Shown here one piece after another: positions 17,101 to 23,024 of a stretch of DNA of 52,866 bases. Below the pieces are notes generated by a model. The model did no database searches, was not told the origin of the DNA, and saw nothing but the letters and a program-made list of their open reading frames with translations. Position 1 is the stretch's first letter. Each line of letters opens with the position of its first letter. The stretch lies in NCBI RefSeq assembly GCF_900220995.1, contig NZ_OBQF01000008.1:1-52866 (forward strand), written 5' to 3'. Source of the DNA: Salinicoccus kekensis (GTDB lineage: Bacteria > Bacillota > Bacilli > Staphylococcales > Salinicoccaceae). A program made the position numbers and the translations under genes.

Positions 17101-17313
17101 TTAGTATTTTTCATTGATTAATTCTGAAAGAATATCAACGATACTCCTGCCGGATTTCGCACTTTCAAACTTCAGTTTCTGATGATCGTCTTTATATAAA
17201 TTAATTGTTTTATACTCTTTGCGACTATTCATAAGTCCAGATATATCTCGCTTATCAGAGATTGGCGTTTTTTCATCAGCATTCATATTTTTATCAAAAT
17301 TATTTTCAGACAT
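17101..17313 (-). CDS. Ribbon-helix-helix partition partner (ParB/ParR-like)
   Basis: A 70-aa protein with a disordered polar N-terminus and a C-terminal ribbon-helix-helix pattern (YKTINLYKDDHQKLKFESA then SIVDILSELI). Small RHH proteins encoded after a Walker-type ParA usually bind the plasmid centromere. It starts at ATG behind GGAGG. A site rich in AACACATTTAT-type sequence lies upstream, matching motifs also found before parA. Confidence 0.72.
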   Translation of the reverse strand: MSENNFDKNMNADEKTPISDKRDISGLMNSRKEYKTINLYKDDHQKLKFESAKSGRSIVDILSELINEKY

Positions 17314-17379
17314 AGTTATTCCTCCAATTAGTGTATAATAGCATTATAACATAATAACAATATAGTATAAATGTGTTAT

Positions 17380-17622
17380 TTATTTTACCCACATTCTTAA
17401 GTTAAAGTACACGTTGACTGCGTTCAGACATCTACGAACAGCTTCATCATCCTCTGCAACAAACATATCACTGACAATTTCGTCATAAATCTTTTGTAGC
17501 CGTTCATCTAAAATTAAGTCTGCTTTATTTTCAAATAGAAAGTTTAAAATGTATTGTTTCAATTCAAGAAAAGATTCAGTCATTGTCACTTCGTTTGTTT
17601 GATCGTCAATGAGCAGGTACAT
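17380..17622 (-). CDS. Hypothetical protein coupled to parA
   Basis: An 80-aa acidic helical protein ending in a beta-like YFNLRMWVK. I do not recognise it. Its start lies inside the end of parA with AGAGGG upstream, so it is translationally coupled and likely has a role in partition or its control. An in-frame ATG at 17628 is an alternative start. Confidence 0.6.
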   Translation of the reverse strand: MYLLIDDQTNEVTMTESFLELKQYILNFLFENKADLILDERLQKIYDEIVSDMFVAEDDEAVRRCLNAVNVYFNLRMWVK

Positions 17623-18409
17623 CTTCATCCCTCTTTTCTAATTTTTCTAACACTTCGTTCAAGGCTTCTTGATACATCTTCATTGTTTTCTTATCGTGTG
17701 CATAATTTGTCGTGATACCGTAATAACCCCATGTTTTCACTCTTTCACTGGAACGGATGATACTTTTTAAAACATCTTCTTCGAATAGCTCTGCAAAATC
17801 CTGCATCACTTTTTTGTCTGTGCTTCCTCTTGTATTGACAAGATATTGAATGACACCGAGCAATTTAAGATTTTCATTATAGCGCTGCATCTCTGACAAA
17901 TACTTGTAGTATCGTTGTGAAGATATAAAGCTGTCTTGCTCTGTCTTTGCAACAATCAATACATAGTCAGACATTGCAATCGCATTGTTTGTCATGATAT
18001 CTGTTGATGGTCGTGTGTCAATCAGCACATACTCATATTCTTTTACTATATCTTTCGTGAGCGTGTAGAGTAAATAAAACTGTGCTTGCGCAGGTAGCTT
18101 AGCCACATGTTGCGGAAATTTTTCGATCTGCCAGTCACCGACAAGCAGGTCTATGTTGTCATTAATAGTCACTCGTGCATCTGCAATCGTCTGATCTTCA
18201 ATCGCCTGCATCAATTGTTTTTTTGGTTTCGCTTCTACATTAAATGTTCTTCTGATTTTATCACTCAAATTCATCTGCGGATCAGTATCAATCAGTAATA
18301 CTTTTTTGTCATGATCTCTATCCAATAAAAAACCGAATATTTCGGTGATTGTACTTTTGCCGACTCCGCCCTTGTAGTTTGAAAAAGATATAATTTTTGT
18401 CATAAACAT
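17606..18409 (-). CDS. parA: ParA-family partition ATPase
   Basis: A 267-aa Walker-type ATPase that moves plasmids during division. The deviant Walker A KGGVGKST lies near residues 14-21, and LLIDTDPQMNLS (Walker A') and the D-T-R-P-S segment (Walker B region) follow in order. There is no N-terminal DNA-binding domain, as in small type Ib ParA proteins, so its partner must provide DNA binding. Starts at 18409 or 18403 are both possible behind GGAGG. It heads an operon with the 80-aa protein and the RHH protein. Confidence 0.92.
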   Translation of the reverse strand: MFMTKIISFSNYKGGVGKSTITEIFGFLLDRDHDKKVLLIDTDPQMNLSDKIRRTFNVEAKPKKQLMQAIEDQTIADARVTINDNIDLLVGDWQIEKFPQHVAKLPAQAQFYLLYTLTKDIVKEYEYVLIDTRPSTDIMTNNAIAMSDYVLIVAKTEQDSFISSQRYYKYLSEMQRYNENLKLLGVIQYLVNTRGSTDKKVMQDFAELFEEDVLKSIIRSSERVKTWGYYGITTNYAHDKKTMKMYQEALNEVLEKLEKRDEDVPAH

Positions 18410-18481
18410 TTTCCCTCCAAATCAGGTTGTGTGAAATAGTAATAGTGCTAAATAGCATATATATTTAATTATATTATAACA

Positions 18482-18532
18482 ATATCACATTTATGTCATT
18501 ATATAAAGTAACACAATAACATTAATGTGGTA
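18482..18532. repeat. Par-region repeat, copy upstream of parA
   Basis: A 51-bp sequence with about 78% identity to 21123-21173, sharing CACATTTATG, TATATAAA and AATAACATT blocks. It lies in the parA promoter region. The AACACATTTAT core also occurs inverted near 17355-17370 before the RHH gene. It is a candidate binding site for the partition protein. Confidence 0.65.
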
Positions 18533-18625
18533 GGATGCCAATGCATTACTGCAATTGGTTTCTTTGTTCTTTGTCAAAGTAAATCGTTTATCCCATCACA
18601 CTATTTATTTTTTATAAAGTGTATT

Positions 18626-18757
18626 TCATCTAACATTTTTTGAAATATAATCGGATTTTTTATCTTTTATTTTTTTAAGGGCAGCCTCAATATCGTTTAC
18701 TGTCTCCAAATTATAATGTACATCAATAATTTCATTCTTTACTTTCAGTTTTAACAT
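18626..18757 (-). CDS. Small hypothetical protein (43 aa)
   Basis: A 43-aa charged protein (MLKLKVKNEIIDVHYNLETV onward). The start at 18757 is chosen because AAAGGTG lies six bases upstream; the longer frame to 18823 has no ribosome site and enters the upstream repeat. It is the first of three small minus-strand genes that each sit directly next to a copy of the ~245-bp structured element. Confidence 0.5.
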   Translation of the reverse strand: MLKLKVKNEIIDVHYNLETVNDIEAALKKIKDKKSDYISKNVR

Positions 18758-18796
18758 CTTCATCACCTTTTTATAATTATTTATAAAACAATGTTC

Positions 18797-19042
18797 AATT
18801 TTTCTAACACTCGATTTTAGCAAGCAGTGAAGGAAGTATGCTGTTGTTTATAATGCACGTACATCAACGAATCGAGCAGATTGTCAACGATACGAAGTAC
18901 ACGCCAGTGCTTGTCGTTGCGATCTTATCGTGAAGTTGATAGTGTCATGTCAGTAAACACAGCATCTCTCACTGCTGTGTGAAAGTGGGGTACACACTTG
19001 AACCTCAATCAAGCAATCGAACATCATATACGTGAGATTGCT
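18797..19042 (+). other. Structured ~245-bp element, copy 1
   Basis: One of three diverged copies (others at 19891-20135 and 22345-22585). It starts with the conserved AATTTTTCTAACACT block and ends with the AGCAATC/GATTGCT hairpin. The central helix CAACGA (18885-18890) pairs with TCGTTG (18914-18919). The helix ATGCTGT/ACAGCAT encloses the centre. An intrinsic terminator on the plus strand follows at 19074. The strand given is the one whose folding is favoured by most wobble pairs. Function is unknown. Confidence 0.7.
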
Positions 19043-19073
19043 TCATTTCAGTTGTTTTATTGAAACTGAAAAG

Positions 19074-19106
19074 AGCCCTAATCATATCGACCAGGGCTTT
19101 TATATA
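19074..19106 (+). terminator. Terminator after structured element copy 1
   Basis: AGCCCT (19074-19079) pairs with AGGGCT (19093-19098), followed by TTTATATA on the plus strand. It could also end minus-strand transcription from the gene stopping at 19164, since the other side reads CTTTTC. Confidence 0.6.
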
Positions 19107-19163
19107 TGAATTTGAGAGGAGTAGGGGATATATACTAGGCCCACCCTTAACGATATTAACTTT

Positions 19164-19436
19164 TTATTTCGAAGAATATTTATTTTTAATATAATCAAAT
19201 GTTCTAATTGGATGCGTAATTTCTTTAATGTATGACAGGCATTCATCAATTGATATATCATAAAATCCACCGTATGCGATGCAGTCTCCTGTTAATTCTT
19301 CTTTCTTAAAATCAACGATAATTGTCACTTCTTTTGTAGAGAAGGGGGTTTTTTCTTCCATAATATATATATCATAATCAATTTCTTCCCCCTCAAATAC
19401 TGTTTGTATTTTTTCTCTGGATATTACTTCAATCAT
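19164..19436 (-). CDS. Hypothetical protein (90 aa)
   Basis: A 90-aa acidic protein, alternating strands and helices, with D-C-I-A-Y-G-G-F-Y-D-I-S near the middle. No known family. The start at 19436 is set by AGGAG eight bases upstream; the longer frame to 19514 runs through a GC-rich palindrome. It follows the zinc-ribbon-like gene in the same direction. Confidence 0.6.
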   Translation of the reverse strand: MIEVISREKIQTVFEGEEIDYDIYIMEEKTPFSTKEVTIIVDFKKEELTGDCIAYGGFYDISIDECLSYIKEITHPIRTFDYIKNKYSSK

Positions 19437-19471
19437 TTTATTCACTCCTAGAATGTTATTTTTTATTATGG

Positions 19472-19491
19472 GGCAGGGGGCGCCCCCTGCC
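19472..19491. terminator. GC-rich perfect palindrome between small genes
   Basis: Arms GGCAGGGGGC and GCCCCCTGCC meet without a loop, in an AT-rich setting. On the plus strand TTTTT follows. It may terminate plus-strand transcription, or act as an RNA stabiliser or processing site between the two minus-strand genes. Confidence 0.6.
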
Positions 19492-19495
19492 GTTT

Positions 19496-19819
19496 TTATA
19501 TTTCTGGTTCCCAATGTGTGTAGAATATAAATTCACTATAATCTGCTTCTTCGATATCTGTGATAATTGCTTCTGCACAACCTCTGCTACAAAAAGTCGT
19601 ACTATCTTCCGTCAGATAGCCCTGTTCAAAAAATTCTTTACAGTGTGGGTTTGAGCAGTGTCTAAAGCCATATTTTTTTTCATTCTCAACTAAATCTTCA
19701 ACTTTACTGTTAATACCGTTTGCAATATCCTCCATGTCCATATTGTCGTGAAACTGTGCAAGCTCTTTAAACAAGTTTTGACTTCTTAATGATAAATCGT
19801 CTACCCAAACTTTTTTCAT
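19496..19819 (-). CDS. Small protein with a possible zinc ribbon (107 aa)
   Basis: An acidic 107-aa protein. Residues ~55-81 contain HCSNPHCKEFF and FCSRGCAEA, a pattern of paired cysteines separated by about 17 residues that could bind zinc. No family is recognised. The ribosome site is AAGGAG before ATG 19819. Its upstream neighbour is structured element copy 2. Confidence 0.62.
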   Translation of the reverse strand: MKKVWVDDLSLRSQNLFKELAQFHDNMDMEDIANGINSKVEDLVENEKKYGFRHCSNPHCKEFFEQGYLTEDSTTFCSRGCAEAIITDIEEADYSEFIFYTHWEPEI

Positions 19820-19890
19820 AAAAAATTTCTCCTTGAAATGTGATTTGCATAACTGCTAAAATTTTTTTCCATTGCCTTGATTGCTTTTGA

Positions 19891-20135
19891 AATTTTTCTA
19901 ACACTCGCTTTTAGAAGCAGTGAAAGAATTATGCTGTTGTTTACAATGCACGTACATCAACGAATCGAGCAGATTGTCAACGATACGGAGTACACGGCAG
20001 TGCTTGTCGTTGCGATCTGATCGTGAAGTTGATAGTGTCATATCAGTAAACACAGCATCTTTCACTGCTGTGTGAAAGTGGGGTACACACTTGAGCCTCA
20101 ATCAAGCAATCGAACATCATATATGTGAGGTTGCT
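19891..20135 (+). other. Structured ~245-bp element, copy 2
   Basis: Closest to copy 1 (roughly 90% identical). The central helix CAACGA (19978-19983) pairs with TCGTTG (20007-20012), its apical stem is GAGTAC/GTGCTT with G-U pairs on the plus strand, and the 3' hairpin is AGCAATC/GGTTGCT. It lies between a minus-strand small gene and the plus-strand AbrB-like gene. No terminator follows it. An open frame across it is interrupted in copy 1 and out of register in copy 3, so it is not coding. Confidence 0.7.
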
Positions 20136-20253
20136 ACCGTGAATGAGTTCATTTGTACTAATGTATTAAGAGATCGTATATTCAAAATAGTTTTAACGTT
20201 TTAAACCGATTTGTTATACTTTTATAAATATGGAATATCGATGGAGGAATTTG

Positions 20254-20535
20254 ATGAAATCAACTGGAATTGTACGAAAAGTAGATGAATTAGGGCGGAT
20301 CGTGATACCGATTGAACTTCGACGCATCCTTAATATCGAAATCAAAGACCCGATTGAAATATTGACGAATGATGATGAAATCATTTTGAAGAAATACAAA
20401 CCAGAGATGACCTGTATTGTGACAGGAGATGTCTCTCATGAAAATATGCGCTTTGCTGACGGAAACATCGTTCTAAGCAAAGAAGGGGTGCAGATACTAT
20501 TAGAAGAGATACAATCGAAGAAAGTGGATGGCTGA
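20254..20535 (+). CDS. AbrB/SpoVT-family transition-state regulator
   Basis: A 93-aa DNA-binding protein. The N-terminal swapped-hairpin barrel motif is clear (KSTGIVRKVDELGRIVIPIE). The C-terminal half (from about residue 52) resembles the AbrB-family dimerisation part. The start at 20254 has GGAGG six bases upstream. A -10 TATACT lies at about 20214-20219 with a weak -35. It is the only plus-strand gene in this part of the plasmid, so it may be a plasmid-level repressor of replication, partition or transfer promoters. Confidence 0.87.
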   Translation: MKSTGIVRKVDELGRIVIPIELRRILNIEIKDPIEILTNDDEIILKKYKPEMTCIVTGDVSHENMRFADGNIVLSKEGVQILLEEIQSKKVDG

Positions 20536-20592
20536 TCTTAACAGATGTTTCTATTTTAAAGTGTTATGGAAACAGGCAACAATAACCACATC

Positions 20593-20626
20593 AAAAACCC
20601 CCAATCTATTCCTATAGATTGGGGGT
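20593..20626 (-). terminator. Terminator between convergent genes
   Basis: A 12-bp perfect stem (20598-20609 with 20614-20625, arm CCCCCAATCTAT). The minus strand continues into five T, so it ends the gene stopping at 20697. It probably also stops transcription of the AbrB-like gene. Confidence 0.85.
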
Positions 20627-20696
20627 TCGGTGATGCCATAGAAATCCTTTTTATTAGCTAAATTACACCAGTATAATTAATTTACAATCAAGAACA

Positions 20697-21068
20697 CTAT
20701 ATATTCATTATTTCCTTCATATCGTCAGAAGTAAAATAATCATTAAAAACTGAATGATAATCATATCGTGTGATTGCTTCAAAAATTTTGTGTTTCCTTA
20801 AAAACTGCAACAATATAGCTTTGTTATCAATCATATTATTTTGATACAAATTTTTATAAAATTTTAGTTCATAAGAAAGTTCAGATAAATACTCTCTTTT
20901 TTCTTCTGCATCAAGTGCCTGTAAGTCACCAACATAATAAATAAAGCCTTTATCTATGCAATAATTTTCAACTTCTCTATCGAGTGCTTCTTTATTAAAT
21001 AAATATGGATGTTCATTCAAATCATCATTATTTAAACTTTTCATTATATTAGTTATGATTTCTTTCAT
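20697..21068 (-). CDS. Hypothetical protein (123 aa) under a par-like promoter
   Basis: An acidic, helical 123-aa protein rich in D, E, N and Y. No family is recognised. ATG 21068 follows AAAGGTG; a GTG at 21077 is possible. Its upstream region (21123-21173) is a diverged copy of the parA upstream region, so the two genes may share a regulator. Confidence 0.6.
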   Translation of the reverse strand: MKEIITNIMKSLNNDDLNEHPYLFNKEALDREVENYCIDKGFIYYVGDLQALDAEEKREYLSELSYELKFYKNLYQNNMIDNKAILLQFLRKHKIFEAITRYDYHSVFNDYFTSDDMKEIMNI

Positions 21069-21122
21069 TTTAAACACCTTTTCCTCTCCTTATTTTTACT
21101 AGTGATTCTATATAGTAAGATG

Positions 21123-21173
21123 ATAACACATTTATGCTACTATATAAAATAACATAATAACATTTGTGTTATT
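21123..21173. repeat. Par-region repeat, second copy
   Basis: Same orientation as 18482-18532, about 78% identical. It overlaps the last bases of the Mrr-like gene and forms the upstream region of the 123-aa gene. Confidence 0.65.
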
Positions 21174-21888
21174 TAGCAACATTCTCGGTATGCTGACATC
21201 GTGGAAAATTTGAACAACCCATGAATGTATTACCTGCATTGCTGATTCTTTGTGCCAATGTACCTTCACAGGTCGGACACTTCCGCTGTTCCGGTTCAAC
21301 CGTCTGTCTGACAGTTTTCGCTTCAACAGATGGATTGACTTTGTTGATGAAGTGAATGAGCGTTTTCCGGTCTAACAGCCTGACTTTACATGCCTTTGCT
21401 AGTTCCTCTGCGGCAGTAGTGTAGTAACTGTTGGTAATGACAATTGCTTGATCTGCCTTGTAATACGGCATAGCTGAATATATTTCTTGAACAGCACCGA
21501 TGCTGACTTTATTATTGTAACCGTACCGCTTTGCTTGTATCACAACCTTCTTTTTATCATTCTTCATAATTAAATCAGCACCAAAATCCCGTGTGCCCTT
21601 TGTGACATCTGATTTATATCCCAATTCCTTGAACAATGCTTTTAAATACATTTCAAATTGATGGCCGTCCATCTTATCTATTTCATGGATGCCTGCTTTT
21701 GCCACTTGCTTTAACATTTTTCTCTCTTTGTATTTTTGATACGGGAAACGGCAAACAGGTAACATCAATATCAGGAGTATTAGAAAAATAATAAAGTAAC
21801 CATTAATTATGCCCTTTTGTATGTTCTCTAATATTAAAAGGACGATGAAAAAGTAAATGACATACCTGATTATTTGTTTAAGTACCAC
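21169..21888 (-). CDS. Membrane-anchored Mrr-type restriction endonuclease with zinc ribbon
   Basis: A 239-aa protein. Two N-terminal hydrophobic spans (about 8-22 and 28-45) anchor it. Residues ~70-165 are an Mrr_cat domain of the PD-(D/E)XK type, with G-A-D-L-I-M, then V-V-I-Q-A-K-R as the catalytic strand. A topoisomerase-like zinc ribbon (CPTCEG and GCSNFPRC) ends the protein. Such proteins are thought to cut foreign or modified DNA. Here the membrane anchor could place the nuclease near incoming DNA; this is inference. It begins with GTG and has a weak ribosome site. Confidence 0.85.
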   Translation of the reverse strand: MVLKQIIRYVIYFFIVLLILENIQKGIINGYFIIFLILLILMLPVCRFPYQKYKERKMLKQVAKAGIHEIDKMDGHQFEMYLKALFKELGYKSDVTKGTRDFGADLIMKNDKKKVVIQAKRYGYNNKVSIGAVQEIYSAMPYYKADQAIVITNSYYTTAAEELAKACKVRLLDRKTLIHFINKVNPSVEAKTVRQTVEPEQRKCPTCEGTLAQRISNAGNTFMGCSNFPRCQHTENVAK

Positions 21889-21968
21889 GTCTTCACTTCT
21901 TTCTGTTATTAATAGTTCAATACAGTTTACCTTTCGATACGTGTGTTTTATGAAAACTTCATGGAAAG

Positions 21969-22007
21969 AATATTGATGGTTATCATATAGAGAGAACCAT
22001 CAATATT
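21969..22007. terminator. Bidirectional hairpin upstream of the Mrr-like gene
   Basis: A 13-bp perfect stem (21969-21981 with 21995-22007, arm AATATTGATGGTT). The T-rich tail is short on both sides. It probably ends the minus-strand 86-aa gene. Confidence 0.7.
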
Positions 22008-22062
22008 TCTGTATGATTGTATGTTTTGGCCGTCTGTCTGATTATTATGATAACACTAGATT

Positions 22063-22323
22063 TTATTCACTATGATTTTGTATGCTTTGAGCGATTTCTT
22101 TTGGAGGGATACCATTCCAGTAAGTGAAATTAAATGGGTATTTCTTATCCTCAGTTTCAATAAAGCTTACTTTTTTATCGGCAATAAAAGCCATCACATA
22201 AACTTGTTTTGGTGTATAGACTTCAAACAAATCCCATGTCTTATCATATTCCACTGTATAACCTTTTTCTTTAATAGCTGTAATAACTTCATTTCTAAAC
22301 TTACTTTCAAATTGAATTTTCAT
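22063..22323 (-). CDS. Hypothetical protein (86 aa)
   Basis: An 86-aa protein with mixed strands and helices and several aromatic residues (W, Y, F). The middle reads as a small alpha/beta domain. No known family. AAGGAG lies upstream of ATG 22323. Structured element copy 3 begins 22 bp before the start codon. Small proteins of this kind on conjugative plasmids sometimes counter host defences, but nothing here shows that. Confidence 0.6.
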   Translation of the reverse strand: MKIQFESKFRNEVITAIKEKGYTVEYDKTWDLFEVYTPKQVYVMAFIADKKVSFIETEDKKYPFNFTYWNGIPPKEIAQSIQNHSE

Positions 22324-22344
22324 TATATAGAACTCCTTTTATAA

Positions 22345-22585
22345 AATTTTTCTAACACTGCTTTTGTGAAGTAGTGAAAGAATAATGTTGTTACAATACA
22401 CGGCCATCAACGAATCGTGCAGATTGTCAATGATACGTAAGTACACGTTAGTGCTTGTCATTGCGATCTGCACGTGAAGTTGATAGTGTATGGCAGTAAC
22501 AACGACATCTTTCACTACTTGATGAAAGTGGGGGACACACTTGAACATTAATCAGGCAATAGAACATCATTAACGGAAGATTGCT
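22345..22585 (+). other. Structured ~245-bp element, copy 3
   Basis: The most diverged copy. The central helix is CAATGA (22428-22433) with TCATTG (22458-22463), a compensated C-G to T-A change relative to copies 1 and 2. The enclosing helix is GTTAC/GTAAC where copies 1 and 2 have GTTTAY/GTAAAC, so one base has been lost on each side. A plus-strand terminator (22605-22640) follows directly. Confidence 0.7.
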
Positions 22586-22604
22586 TTAATCAATTTATAT
22601 AAAT

Positions 22605-22640
22605 AAAACACAGGAATGCTATTTAACATTCCTGTGTTTT
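22605..22640. terminator. Strong terminator after structured element copy 3
   Basis: A 14-bp perfect stem (22605-22618 with 22627-22640, arm AAAACACAGGAATG) has T-rich ends on both strands. It lies between the structured element (plus) and the 88-aa gene (minus). Confidence 0.85.
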
Positions 22641-22677
22641 ATAAATACTTTGAATTATAGAAAAAATATCTTATATT

Positions 22678-22944
22678 TTACCTCCAATTATTTACAGTAA
22701 CCAATTCATCCATTAAATGAATGACCTTTATTCTTTCATAACTTATATCTTCTTCAATTTTATCTAAGTATAAATGATAGCTTATGACAGGCTTATATCT
22801 CACTACATCATTGGTAGTTATATCATATATTGATTGTTCTGCCCCTCTAGTAACATAAACATATTCATCATCTACTATCTCTGTGTTATTTAAATCTAAC
22901 AAAAATTTTGATAATAAATCCGTGTAATCATGAGAAATCCTCAT
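22678..22944 (-). CDS. Hypothetical protein (88 aa) after the type III restriction genes
   Basis: An acidic 88-aa protein with regular beta-strand-like segments (YVYVTRG, KPVISYHLYL). No family is recognised. The start at 22944 has AAGGGG upstream. It follows the res gene by about 80 bp in the same direction and may be part of the same transcript. A link to restriction is only positional. Confidence 0.55.
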   Translation of the reverse strand: MRISHDYTDLLSKFLLDLNNTEIVDDEYVYVTRGAEQSIYDITTNDVVRYKPVISYHLYLDKIEEDISYERIKVIHLMDELVTVNNWR

Positions 22945-23024
22945 ATATTCGCCCCTTATAATATAAAATATGTTTTTAAGAAAGGACTTACCCTTGTAAG
23001 TCCTAGTAATCATATAAATGTGTG

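Noticed and set aside
16929-17114. A 61-aa minus-strand frame in the rep leader
   Set aside because: It overlaps the antisense RNA, the terminator and the rep promoter, and has no ribosome site. The conserved signals there are RNA hairpins.
19898-20101. A 67-aa minus-strand frame across structured copy 2, with a similar frame at 22339-22548 in copy 3
   Set aside because: Copy 1 has a stop in the same frame, indels between copies are not multiples of three, and changes preserve helices, not codons. No ribosome site is present.
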